From contig DATGZN010000086.1 of assembly GCA_035297145.1 (NCBI GenBank), positions 1-50,824 on the forward strand: DNA of 50,824 nucleotides, read 5' to 3'. The first letter of the stretch is position 1. Each line of letters opens with the position of its first letter. The DNA comes from QHXW01 sp035297145. GTDB lineage: Bacteria > Acidobacteriota > Terriglobia > Bryobacterales > Bryobacteraceae. Of this stretch, positions 42,010 through 49,952 are shown piece after piece. The notes beneath the pieces are model-generated. The model was not told where the DNA came from. It was given only the letters and a program-made list of their open reading frames with translations, and did not search any database. Both the position numbers and the translations under genes were made by a program.

Positions 42010-43233
42010 TCATTGGCTCCTCTGACTCTGCCCACGAAAGACCGCGGTTGACGAATGACTAGGCGATTGCCGGATAAGGTTACGCAAGCGATGAAGGCCG
42101 GCACGTTTGAACAATGGAACTAACTGAAACTTGATCAGATGCAAAAGGCGTCCTTTGAGCGTGCCGGAAAAGACGAAGAGCCAGTAGTGAAGCTTGGTTT
42201 GCTTGGCCCACTTTAGCTTCCAGGCGTCGTTCTTTCCCAGAAAGTCGTACTCCCGTATGCCTTGTTCGCAAGCATTCCGCAAAACTAGGCAAGAGAGCAG
42301 GTTAGACGGAGAGTAGCGAGCATAGAATGGATCGTACCCCGATTTGAGCCTATGTATCTTATTCTTGTAATTGAGGCAATACTCGAAGGCGATCCGCTTC
42401 GATCCCGCACGTAAGAAATACAGGAGAGCCCACCCGCACCCTGCCGTGCGCTGCGCCAGAATCGAGTAAAATCGAAAGGTATCCGGATCGCAGGAAATGG
42501 CCGTGTGGGATTTGCCCTTCCAACCCGCAGCCTCCAATCGCAAACCGGCCTCCAAGGCGTCGGCCAGCTTCTCATCCGCGGTAATAGCTTCAATCTCTAC
42601 CGGCCCTATCCCCTTGAGGCGCTTGAAACGATTTCTCAGATTGGAACGATGCTTGGCAGGAAGACTGTCGAAGTACTGGTCCCAGGATGTGCGGAGCGGC
42701 AGGTACGGAGACGCATCGGACGGCCAAATTCCGCTCGGACAATCGTCGGCGACAGCCAGCCCCTGAATCACGTCGAGAGTTTCGGACCCTTCGGGTAGCT
42801 GGCAGAGCTGCAGAAGATCCCACGAACATTTCCGGAATAGGTGGCTCCAGATGGCTTGGTATACCTCTTCCGGCCGCTGCGCGATCAGGAAGTCGGCACG
42901 CGGGACGTGCGAGTTGTAGAAGAACCCTAGCCGCCGCACTTTGATCCCCCACATTCGAATTGCCGTTAGAATCAGCGGAGCAATTGCTATGGGCTTATCG
43001 CCAGCCTTCACCACGAGAATATGAAGGGTGCTCTCGGCGCTAAAGCACTCCCACCAGGTCCGAACCCAGGCGTGCTCCAGAAAAGGGTGGTCAAGTCCGG
43101 CCGCTTCCGCCACTTCGTTCCAGACCGGCTCCAGGTCCACAAATTCCTGGTAGCCGGAAATGGTTTCGACGTGGATCTCCGCAGAGACGACCCGGGCAGC
43201 GGCCACACCCTCTTCTGTCGCTAGGCAAGTCAC
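42010..43233 (-). CDS. FemAB/GNAT-type acyltransferase (first of two)
   Basis: A 407-residue paralogue of the protein at 40695, with low identity. The blocks align: HPFLEHAWVRTWWECFSAES, WDQYFDSLPAKHRSNLRNRF, RIAFEYCLNYKNKIHRLKSG, YDPFYARYSPSNLLSCLVLR and YDFLGKNDAWKLKWAKQTK. The start is placed at GTG 43233, whose GTGA overlaps the stop of a 44-residue ORF, with GAGG upstream; a longer open frame runs back into the GT2 gene but has no family match. FemAB-type enzymes in such loci act on sugar or amide groups of the polymer; substrate unknown. Two in tandem suggest two acyl decorations or a heterodimer. Confidence 0.82.
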   Translation of the reverse strand: MTCLATEEGVAAARVVSAEIHVETISGYQEFVDLEPVWNEVAEAAGLDHPFLEHAWVRTWWECFSAESTLHILVVKAGDKPIAIAPLILTAIRMWGIKVRRLGFFYNSHVPRADFLIAQRPEEVYQAIWSHLFRKCSWDLLQLCQLPEGSETLDVIQGLAVADDCPSGIWPSDASPYLPLRTSWDQYFDSLPAKHRSNLRNRFKRLKGIGPVEIEAITADEKLADALEAGLRLEAAGWKGKSHTAISCDPDTFRFYSILAQRTAGCGWALLYFLRAGSKRIAFEYCLNYKNKIHRLKSGYDPFYARYSPSNLLSCLVLRNACEQGIREYDFLGKNDAWKLKWAKQTKLHYWLFVFSGTLKGRLLHLIKFQLVPLFKRAGLHRLRNLIRQSPSHSSTAVFRGQSQRSQ

Positions 43234-43364
43234 CTGCGCCTCGTCCCTGGGTTGTTCCAAAAGTCCGGGTGCCGACGCGCGAAGTAATATAAACCGGCGA
43301 CCGCCGCCCAATTCATCAACACAAATGTGTAAGGCACGAGTAGGGCTTTCCTGACTGTGTTCAT
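43230..43364 (-). CDS. Small coupled ORF, likely detached C-terminal segment of the GT2
   Basis: A 44-residue frame from ATG 43364-43362 to TGA 43232-43230. It reads MNTVRKALLVPYTFVLMNWA, then AVAGLYYFARRHPDFWNN and a basic end. The hydrophobic LLVPYTFVLMNWAAVAGLYY block is what normally ends a membrane GT2 of this kind, so this looks like the C-terminus of the gene upstream in another frame. It is bracketed by an ATGA overlap with the GT2 stop and a GTGA overlap with the acyltransferase start. A separate small protein, a frameshift mutation and a sequencing indel are all possible. Confidence 0.55.
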   Translation of the reverse strand: MNTVRKALLVPYTFVLMNWAAVAGLYYFARRHPDFWNNPGTRRR

Positions 43365-44431
43365 ATCCCCTTCTTACCCTGACTGATCTGCAGGAGCTGA
43401 CGCGCGGGGCTTTCACCACTGCGGGTCGAAAGCAGCCGGCCGGAGGCCGCCAAGCCGTACCAAAGGATCTGACAAACAAAAAATGCCAGATAGAAACCAC
43501 GCAGCAAGAACAGATTAGAGATCAAAAGCACCGCTAAACAGTAAGGCACGAGCAGGCGTCCTAGCTTATGAGAAACCAACTGCACGAAGATCGGGTTGCG
43601 CCACGGCACGAGTAACTCAGGCATGTGAGCGAAAAGCTGGTAGTTGCCGGTCAGGGTACGCGTCTTTCTTTCGTATTCCAACTCCGGATTTTGACTCGCA
43701 AGATCGTAAGCGCGAGCGGCAGGCTCAAAAATCGAGCGCTTCCCTCTAAGCACAATCCTCATCGGAATGACCACATCATCTAGAATCGTGTCCGGATCCA
43801 ACGGTACAAAGAGCTCGCGGCGAACGGCGTAAATGGCACCGCTCGCTCCTGGGACGGAATGTATCTCACTCTCCATTGCGCGCAATTTCTTTTCGTATCG
43901 CCAATACGCACCAACCGCATCACTGGCTTCCTTACCTTCTTCATCCAAAACAAATAGCTCTCCAGAAACGGATCCGACGGATTCGTCAGCGAAATTGGCT
44001 ACCAACTCACGTACCGCATTCTTGTCAAACCGTTGTCTGGCATCTGCAAATAACAGCACTTCGCCCGTTGCCCTTGCCACCCCATTGTTCAAGGCTGCTG
44101 CCTTGCCAATACGTACAGGAGAATACACGACATCGACCCCCCGAAAGCCGTAATCGCGAACCGCGGCATCGGTGCCGTCGGTGGGGGCGTCGAGTGATAC
44201 AATCACTTGGAGCTTGTCCGCAGGGTAGTCCAGTTCGAAGCAATTCTCTATTTTGCGCCGGGCGTTCTTCCTCTCGTTGTGCATGGCGACGATTAAGCTG
44301 ACGCTTGGCTCTTGATACCGCTTGTGGATAGGCCGTTGGGCTATTCTCCGCCAGAGCATCAGCAGCAGCGGATAGCCAACGTACACGTACGCAATACATG
44401 AAAGACTGGCCCAGAAAAGTGCTTTTACCAT
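43361..44431 (-). CDS. Membrane glycosyltransferase family 2
   Basis: A 356-residue processive-type GT2 with an N-terminal span (LFWASLSCIAYVYVGYPLLL) and two or more C-terminal spans. The GT-A core has VSLIVAMHNERKNARRKIEN, IVSLDAPTDGTD, LLFADARQRFDKNAVRELVA, PGASGAIYAVRRELF, DDVVIPMRIVLRG and RTLTGNYQLFAHMPELLVPW, corresponding to the DXD, acceptor and (Q/R)xxRW-like regions. It would transfer a sugar to the lipid-linked unit or polymer at the membrane. The C-terminus appears cut short: the usual last PYxFVLxNWAA membrane segment is found in the next small ORF, in a frame shifted by one base. Confidence 0.88.
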   Translation of the reverse strand: MVKALFWASLSCIAYVYVGYPLLLMLWRRIAQRPIHKRYQEPSVSLIVAMHNERKNARRKIENCFELDYPADKLQVIVSLDAPTDGTDAAVRDYGFRGVDVVYSPVRIGKAAALNNGVARATGEVLLFADARQRFDKNAVRELVANFADESVGSVSGELFVLDEEGKEASDAVGAYWRYEKKLRAMESEIHSVPGASGAIYAVRRELFVPLDPDTILDDVVIPMRIVLRGKRSIFEPAARAYDLASQNPELEYERKTRTLTGNYQLFAHMPELLVPWRNPIFVQLVSHKLGRLLVPYCLAVLLISNLFLLRGFYLAFFVCQILWYGLAASGRLLSTRSGESPARQLLQISQGKKGI

Positions 44432-44570
44432 CTCTTGCTACCTCAACCGCTCGATCCGCTGGCAACGTAAATCATCGCAGGTACCTCGCCGCCCTCATCG
44501 ACTTGAGACTGCCGAGCAACAAGGGCAAACTCGACCCCGCATCCGAGCCTGAAGATCAGAAATCTTTGCA

Positions 44571-45980
44571 TCACCGTCCTCGACCGAGCAAAACAATTTT
44601 CAATGTCTTAAGCAATATTTCGGTGTCACAGCCGATAGACGTGTATTTGGCGTAATAGAAGTCGTACTGCAATTTTTCATAGGCGGCCTCGATAGAATCC
44701 CCGTAAGGAAACATGACCTGCGCCCACCCCGTAATCCCTGGTTTCACGTAATGACGAAGATTGTAGAAGGGGATCTCTTGGTCCAGCCGATCCACGAAGT
44801 AGGGTCTCTCCGGACGCGGTCCCACCAGGCTCATCTCGCCGCGCAATACATTGAATGCCTGCAATATTTCATCGAGCCGAAATTTCCGCAGCAGCCGGCC
44901 GACTGCTGTCACTCTCTCGTCTCGCTCGCTCGTCCACACGGGGCCAGTCTCGATCTCAGCGTCCTGGCGCATGGAACGGAATTTGTAAATTACGAAGGGC
45001 TTCCCATGTAATCCCACGCGGATCTGCCGGAAAAGTACAGGACCAGCGGAATCGAGCTTGATGGCGACGGCGATCACCGCAAGCAGAGGAGCTGTTAATA
45101 GGATCAGGAGCAGTGCGAATATTACATCGAAGGAGCGCTTGAGGCATGCGCTGAGATTAGAGAGTCTGAAACCACCTGTAAAAACGAACCACTGGGTGCT
45201 TAAGCCTTCAACCCAGATCTTGCCGCTAAACTTTTCATAGAAATCAACAGCGTCGCTGATCTGTAATCCGCGAAGTCGGCGGTCTAACAGGGCGGCGGCC
45301 AACTTCTCCCGGCTCTGCGCATCCTGCTCGGCTACCACGACTCGCGAGATCCGGTCTCGCGCTACAATGTCGTCGAGCTGTGCGAAATCGACCGCGAGCC
45401 CCAGGTCCGCAGGACTCTCGGGAAACCTAAGGAGTTCTCCGGCTCGGCGTTCGGTTTCTTTCCAATAGTTTCTGCCATTGGCTAAGGCTCGATATAGCTT
45501 CTCCACCAAGTCTCCTGTGCCAACAATCAGAATTCCCTCCACAAACTTCTTGTGAGTAACCAGATAGCGCAGAAGCGGTCGCAATGTCACCGGTATGAGA
45601 ACGACAAGCAACAGGCCAGCTAGGGCAGCCTCGGCGCTCGTACACAGAGCTGGAAACACGCAGAACAGCAACGCGGCTGCCAGGCAGCCCAATGACACGG
45701 ATCCCAAGATGTCCATCGAAAAATGCAATGGCCTCGCACTTACGATGGATCGATCGAGAGTGTTGACATGAAAGAGGAACTCGCAGCACGCAATCAGGAT
45801 GGGCACCCCAAGAGTGTTCCCGCCGTGGGCAGCATAGAGCAGAGCGACTGCCAGGACCGTCAACTCCGCGGCGAGGAAGACACCCCGAGTCCGCGGCACG
45901 CAGCATCGTCGTGCCCTGAGCCGGTGGCGTTGCGGCTGGGCGCTAACTCCGGCCCACATTGTGTCGCTGATAGTACTCAT
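44571..45980 (-). CDS. Initiating sugar transferase (undecaprenyl-phosphate sugar phosphotransferase)
   Basis: About 469 residues. The N-terminal part has four membrane spans and a Rossmann-like domain (VEGILIVGTGDLVEKLYRAL). The C-terminal bacterial sugar transferase domain is canonical: LKRSFDVIFALLLILLTAPL, GPVLFRQIRVGLHGKPFVIY, KFRSMRQDAE, LRKFRLDEILQAFNVLRGEM, SLVGPRPERPYFVDRL and KPGITGWAQV. It adds a hexose-1-phosphate to undecaprenyl phosphate and so starts repeat-unit synthesis. The blocks match the PEP-CTERM-system sugar transferase family (TIGR03013). The start is unsettled: in-frame ATGs at 46016, 45986, 45980 and 45959 all lack a good ribosome site and all lie in or near the kinase gene end. 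Confidence 0.93.
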   Translation of the reverse strand: MSTISDTMWAGVSAQPQRHRLRARRCCVPRTRGVFLAAELTVLAVALLYAAHGGNTLGVPILIACCEFLFHVNTLDRSIVSARPLHFSMDILGSVSLGCLAAALLFCVFPALCTSAEAALAGLLLVVLIPVTLRPLLRYLVTHKKFVEGILIVGTGDLVEKLYRALANGRNYWKETERRAGELLRFPESPADLGLAVDFAQLDDIVARDRISRVVVAEQDAQSREKLAAALLDRRLRGLQISDAVDFYEKFSGKIWVEGLSTQWFVFTGGFRLSNLSACLKRSFDVIFALLLILLTAPLLAVIAVAIKLDSAGPVLFRQIRVGLHGKPFVIYKFRSMRQDAEIETGPVWTSERDERVTAVGRLLRKFRLDEILQAFNVLRGEMSLVGPRPERPYFVDRLDQEIPFYNLRHYVKPGITGWAQVMFPYGDSIEAAYEKLQYDFYYAKYTSIGCDTEILLKTLKIVLLGRGR

Positions 45981-48144
45981 AGGCATAACCGTAGCGAGTA
46001 TCACCGTATTCAACATCGTTCAGCACAACGCCCAGTACGTTGGAAGCGCCGAGGCTCTCGATGGCGCGCTGGAACAGCTCGCGCGGGGTACGTCGGGCGC
46101 GTACCACGATCACCACTGCGTCGGCCAAGCCAGCCAGGATATGGCTGTCTGCAATTGGCACTATGGGAGGGCTGTCTAGGACGATAAAACGGAATTCCTT
46201 TCTCAGGCGCGCGAAAATCTCCGCAGCCGTCCGTGAGGCTAACAGCCCAACCGGGTTCATCGGCTCGGCGCCGCCCGATATCACATACAGCTCCCGGAAC
46301 TTCGAAACATAGGTAGTGACATCACCGTCGGGCCGGAGCAACAAGTCGCTGAAACCTTTGGCCGGGCTCAGCCCCAGCTGCTTGTGTACCTGCGGACGCC
46401 GGAGATCGCCATCCAACAACAGAACGGGTCCCTCCAGTAGCGAGGAGAGCGCCAGGCTGAGATTTACGGCCGTTACGGATTTTCCTTCACCTCCCGCGGC
46501 GCTGGTCACCAGCAGTACCCGGCCATCACTTTGGTTTATCCATTGCTGGACCTTCAAAGCCAAAATGCCGTATTGTGCCGAAGAGGTGGATTGCGGATCG
46601 CCTATGAGTGTGAGACGGCGCTCTTGGAAGTCTCGCCTCTGGCCTGGAGTGAAGCCATCGTCCTCCAGTTTCGGGGCCGCCCATTGGCTCAAAGGGCCGG
46701 CGCCGTTCTTGAGCTGGCGTACCTCGGGCACCCTACCAGGTATGGTCGGAACGGCCGCCAGAACGGGCAAAGTGGTAGAACTCTGGAATTCCTCGATGGT
46801 GTGAAACGACGTGTCCATCTGTTCTACGAAGAGGACCGCGATCAGGCCAAGCCCCAAGCTCGCCATGAAACCCATGAGAAGAATCCGGCGGCGGTGCGGG
46901 CTGTAAGGGGTTGAAGGCAGTTGGGCTGCCTCGATGATTTTGAAGGCTACGTCGTTGTTACTCTGCTTCGCCCGTTGGTCCAACTTCGCCTCTTGCTGTT
47001 TCGTGTATAGGGCTTCATAGCGCGTGCGGGTAACGGCTGCGTCTCTCATGCGTTGGCCCAGCACCGTTTCGTAGCCCGGCGAAGAGTTGATCCTCCGCTC
47101 ATAGTTCTTCATCTCGGATGCCAGTGTGTTTCGTTCTTGTTGGTAGCTCTTGAGACGTAGGTCGATCGATTTGAGCTCGGCCTGCAAAGCGAAGTACCGC
47201 ATCTGGACAGGAGAGGGGTCACCGCGAACGTGACCGGTTGGGGTTCCGGCCGCTTCTAAGTCCCGGATTTCTTTTTCGGTTTGCTCGACCTCCGGATACT
47301 TTGCCGTGTACTGGGCCTTGAGCTGTCTCAGTTTGAAGCGTAGGCTTTCGATCGTGGTGGATCCCTCTCTCGGCTGCTCCGGACTGTCGAGCGTTCCCTG
47401 TTTTTCCAGCGCCTTCATCTCTTCGATCGCAGCGGAGCGTCGCGCTTGGCCATCCGTTATCTGGTCAGTCTTGCCTTGGACCTGTTGTTGCAGGTTTTCG
47501 AATAGCTTGAGGTTCGTCGTCAGGCGCTCGGGCAGCTCTTGGACGGCGCCCTGTTTGTAGGTTTTCAGGCTCTCTTCCTGCTCGCTGAGCTGGTTGCGCA
47601 GGCGCTCTACCTCTGTGTCCAGGAAGCTGTCCTCCTGCGCCGCACGCTGGCCGCGAAGGTCCGCCGTGCGCTCGATGAACAACCCGGCTAGGCGATTTGC
47701 TACCTGCATTACTTGCTGCCGATTCTCACCCTCAAAGCCGACAGAAAATGTATCCGGCCCTTCAACCTGCACCGGGATTCTGGACTTCATCTCCTCCAGC
47801 GCTTGCCCAGGCACCCGCTTTCGCACGAGATCGTACAGCCTGAATTCGCGTATAGCCGTTTCGAGCACCAGAGTGCTGAATAGCGTCTCTCGAACCGCGC
47901 GCAACTGATCCTGGACGTTGACGGCCGTCGCGGCGTCGACCCTGTCAGTTAAGTAATGTGCAGGGATTACCGGCTCCGCTGCAATTAGTGCCTCTGCGCG
48001 AAAGCGCTCGGGCAGATGCAACGCGTAGATGCCAGCACCCGCCGTCAGCAACAAGACGGGCATCAAAAGGTACAGTTTGCGGCGTCTGATAGCCTTCAAG
48101 ACTGTAAATACAGAAAGTCCCTGCGCTGCTCCATTGGTTTCCAT
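45943..48144 (-). CDS. Fused chain-length determinant / tyrosine autokinase (Wzc/GumC-like)
   Basis: A 733-residue Wzc-type protein. TM1 at about 25-43 is followed by a Wzz domain, a long periplasmic coiled coil (about 170-420) and a second span (RILLMGFMASLGLGLIAVLF). The BY-kinase domain has Walker A SAAGGEGKS (548-556), Walker A' VLLLDGDLRRP (574-584) and Walker B FIVLDSPP (653-660). The C-terminal tail has six tyrosines at 713-725 (EYGDTRYGYAYEYY), the autophosphorylation cluster. It sets chain length and drives export with the outer-membrane protein. Classical XrtA loci have separate chain-length and kinase proteins. ATG 48144 has AGGT upstream and clears the barrel gene by four bases. 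Confidence 0.94.
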   Translation of the reverse strand: METNGAAQGLSVFTVLKAIRRRKLYLLMPVLLLTAGAGIYALHLPERFRAEALIAAEPVIPAHYLTDRVDAATAVNVQDQLRAVRETLFSTLVLETAIREFRLYDLVRKRVPGQALEEMKSRIPVQVEGPDTFSVGFEGENRQQVMQVANRLAGLFIERTADLRGQRAAQEDSFLDTEVERLRNQLSEQEESLKTYKQGAVQELPERLTTNLKLFENLQQQVQGKTDQITDGQARRSAAIEEMKALEKQGTLDSPEQPREGSTTIESLRFKLRQLKAQYTAKYPEVEQTEKEIRDLEAAGTPTGHVRGDPSPVQMRYFALQAELKSIDLRLKSYQQERNTLASEMKNYERRINSSPGYETVLGQRMRDAAVTRTRYEALYTKQQEAKLDQRAKQSNNDVAFKIIEAAQLPSTPYSPHRRRILLMGFMASLGLGLIAVLFVEQMDTSFHTIEEFQSSTTLPVLAAVPTIPGRVPEVRQLKNGAGPLSQWAAPKLEDDGFTPGQRRDFQERRLTLIGDPQSTSSAQYGILALKVQQWINQSDGRVLLVTSAAGGEGKSVTAVNLSLALSSLLEGPVLLLDGDLRRPQVHKQLGLSPAKGFSDLLLRPDGDVTTYVSKFRELYVISGGAEPMNPVGLLASRTAAEIFARLRKEFRFIVLDSPPIVPIADSHILAGLADAVVIVVRARRTPRELFQRAIESLGASNVLGVVLNDVEYGDTRYGYAYEYYQRHNVGRS

Positions 48145-48148
48145 CCAG

Positions 48149-49453
48149 CTACCTGTCTTCATGACGGTGGGACTCATCTCCCTGGGGTTCACCTGAATCT
48201 ACGGAGTCGGCGGCATCTGCGGTTCCCTCTATCGCCTCACGTGCGCCCTTCGCTGGTTCCCGGTGATGCGAAAGAGCAATTTCAAGGCCACCGAAATAGC
48301 GTTTGCGCGACAACGGCAGTTGCGAGAAGTCGTTTATGTTCTGGCCGTAGAACTCCACGCGTGTAAATAAGGTGAGCCGCTCACTGAGCTTGTAGTCCAA
48401 ACGAAACTGGCCGACTACGCTCTTAATCGGTCGATTTTGAGGGCTCACTCCGTCCAGTCCCCTTAGCACACTGCCTTCCAGCCCTATACGCTTGGTCAGC
48501 TTTCCCCAGGCCCGCAACGACGCGACTTGATAGATGTTGCCGGCCTCCAAACCGTTAGGGAAGGGGATGGCACCTGCTGGCGCGGCGCCGGTCGGCGCGA
48601 GACCTCCGAAGAAAGAAAGGTAGCGCTCGAATCCGGCCGCCACCCAAAGGCCGCTCAACCGCTTCTCGACGGCACCGCCGCCAGTGAAGCTGGACTGTTG
48701 GCCACGAATCATACCGCCGGAAAAACGGAAGATCAAACCAGGATTGAGGGTGTATATATAACCTGAATTGAAATTGTGCATGCCAATGGAGTTCCCTGAA
48801 TTCCCTGTGTTGAGGGGGTGCACGAGCAGATAGGAGTAGCCCCCCGACAGTGTATGGTGGCGATTCACGGTTCGCTCCAGCGTCACGGTACCAGCGTTAC
48901 TCATCTGATCCAAGCCGTTAGCCAGGGCTCCTGGCAAAGCCGTCGTTACGGTCGCGTTATCGAAGCGAACACTCAATGTTGTTCGCCCGTCGAGGCGGTA
49001 GCTCAACCCCGTATAGAAAACGTTCTGCTGGAAACGGCCGCGCGGCAGCAGGAGCAGACTATCGACCAGTTGACGGCTCGGGTCCATCGTAGAGAGAAAG
49101 GAATCCCCAGCTTCCAGAGTCAGCCGGCCATTGATCCGATGAGTGAGACGCAGAGCCGCTGAATGATTCCAGGCATTCAAGTTTTGATTGTGAGAGAAGA
49201 GTTCGAACTCCGGCTCATACTCTATGGAGAAGTCCGTTCGATGGGTGTTCCTCGTCCAGGAGAGCGTGGGCAATGTCAGAAGAGTAACGGTGTCATCCAG
49301 CTCCTGGGAGCCGACTGCAAAGTTCTCGTCATAGCCGGCGCTTAAGCTCAGTGGCGAGGTAAGTTGAAACCCATCAGGCCGTTGCGCCCACGCTGGAACC
49401 GCCGAATTGAGCGCCAGGATGATGCCCGGCACCATCAAAAGCGTGTTCCTCAT
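48149..49453 (-). CDS. Outer-membrane beta-barrel protein of the EPS locus
   Basis: A 434-residue exported protein. Residues 1-23 are a signal peptide (LALNSAVPAWA). The body is alternating beta strands with aromatic girdles (LSLSAGYDENFAV, RTDFSIEYEPEFELFSHNQN, FYTGLSYRLDGRTTLSVRFD, HTLSGGYSYLLVHPL, GQFRLDYKLSERLTLFTRVE) and strongly resembles the outer-membrane beta-barrel of PEP-CTERM/XrtA loci (TIGR03016-like). After the last strand (FGGLEIALSHH) a tail of about 38 charged residues follows. It probably forms or gates the outer-membrane exit. The start follows GGGAAG; the next gene downstream is the Wzc-like kinase, four bases away. Confidence 0.85.
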   Translation of the reverse strand: MRNTLLMVPGIILALNSAVPAWAQRPDGFQLTSPLSLSAGYDENFAVGSQELDDTVTLLTLPTLSWTRNTHRTDFSIEYEPEFELFSHNQNLNAWNHSAALRLTHRINGRLTLEAGDSFLSTMDPSRQLVDSLLLLPRGRFQQNVFYTGLSYRLDGRTTLSVRFDNATVTTALPGALANGLDQMSNAGTVTLERTVNRHHTLSGGYSYLLVHPLNTGNSGNSIGMHNFNSGYIYTLNPGLIFRFSGGMIRGQQSSFTGGGAVEKRLSGLWVAAGFERYLSFFGGLAPTGAAPAGAIPFPNGLEAGNIYQVASLRAWGKLTKRIGLEGSVLRGLDGVSPQNRPIKSVVGQFRLDYKLSERLTLFTRVEFYGQNINDFSQLPLSRKRYFGGLEIALSHHREPAKGAREAIEGTADAADSVDSGEPQGDESHRHEDR

Positions 49454-49491
49454 TTGTGACTTCCCAACCCTGCCGCCAAGGCAGGCCTTGG

Positions 49492-49920
49492 CTAAGCCAT
49501 TCCCGCTCTCTGGCTTCCATACTCACCGAATCTGCATACTGCATCGATGGCAACCCGCAACTGCGATGCGTGATCATTTTTCCGAATGTAGCCGGACGCT
49601 CCGGCCTCGAAGCATCGGGATACCAGAGTCTCATCATCGCGCAGGCTCAGAATCAGCACCCTAACCTCCGGATGAACAGCCTTGATGCGGCGAGTGGCCT
49701 CGGAGCCGCTCAAATCCGGTGTCACCAGATCCATCAACACGACATCCGGTCTCAGCCGTACCGCTTGGTCGATTGCCTGCTTGGCCGTGTCGGCTTCGCC
49801 GACAATCTCAATGAGGGCTCCTTCCCGAAGCAAGCTCTTGATACCCTCCCGGAACAAAACGTATTTATTGCAAATGAGAACTCTGATTGTTTTTTGTGTC
49901 GCCTCCTTGTTGTCTCGCAT
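49492..49920 (-). CDS. Receiver-only NarL-type protein, output domain missing
   Basis: A 142-residue receiver similar to NarL-type regulators (VLFREGIKSLLREGALIEIV, LSGSEATRRIKAVHPEVRVL, RCFEAGASGYIRK). The phosphoacceptor D64 (VVLMDLVTPDLSG) and K114 remain, but the acidic pair expected at 17-18 is Cys-Asn (LICNKY), so metal binding and normal phosphorylation are doubtful. The protein stops at GEYGSQRAGMA, just where a LuxR helix-turn-helix should begin, and only 38 bases remain before the next gene, so there is no hidden domain. A small GC hairpin (49469-49485) lies in that gap. It may be a decoy receiver or partner-binding protein for the regulator at 23654. No good ribosome site is seen. 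Confidence 0.8.
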   Translation of the reverse strand: MRDNKEATQKTIRVLICNKYVLFREGIKSLLREGALIEIVGEADTAKQAIDQAVRLRPDVVLMDLVTPDLSGSEATRRIKAVHPEVRVLILSLRDDETLVSRCFEAGASGYIRKNDHASQLRVAIDAVCRFGEYGSQRAGMA

Positions 49921-49952
49921 CTTAGGGTTTTTCTACTCTACGTAGACCGTGT

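Noticed and set aside
46800..47900. Possible + strand genes antisense to the Wzc-like gene
   Set aside because: They mirror the coiled-coil codons of the kinase gene and lack ribosome sites or domains.
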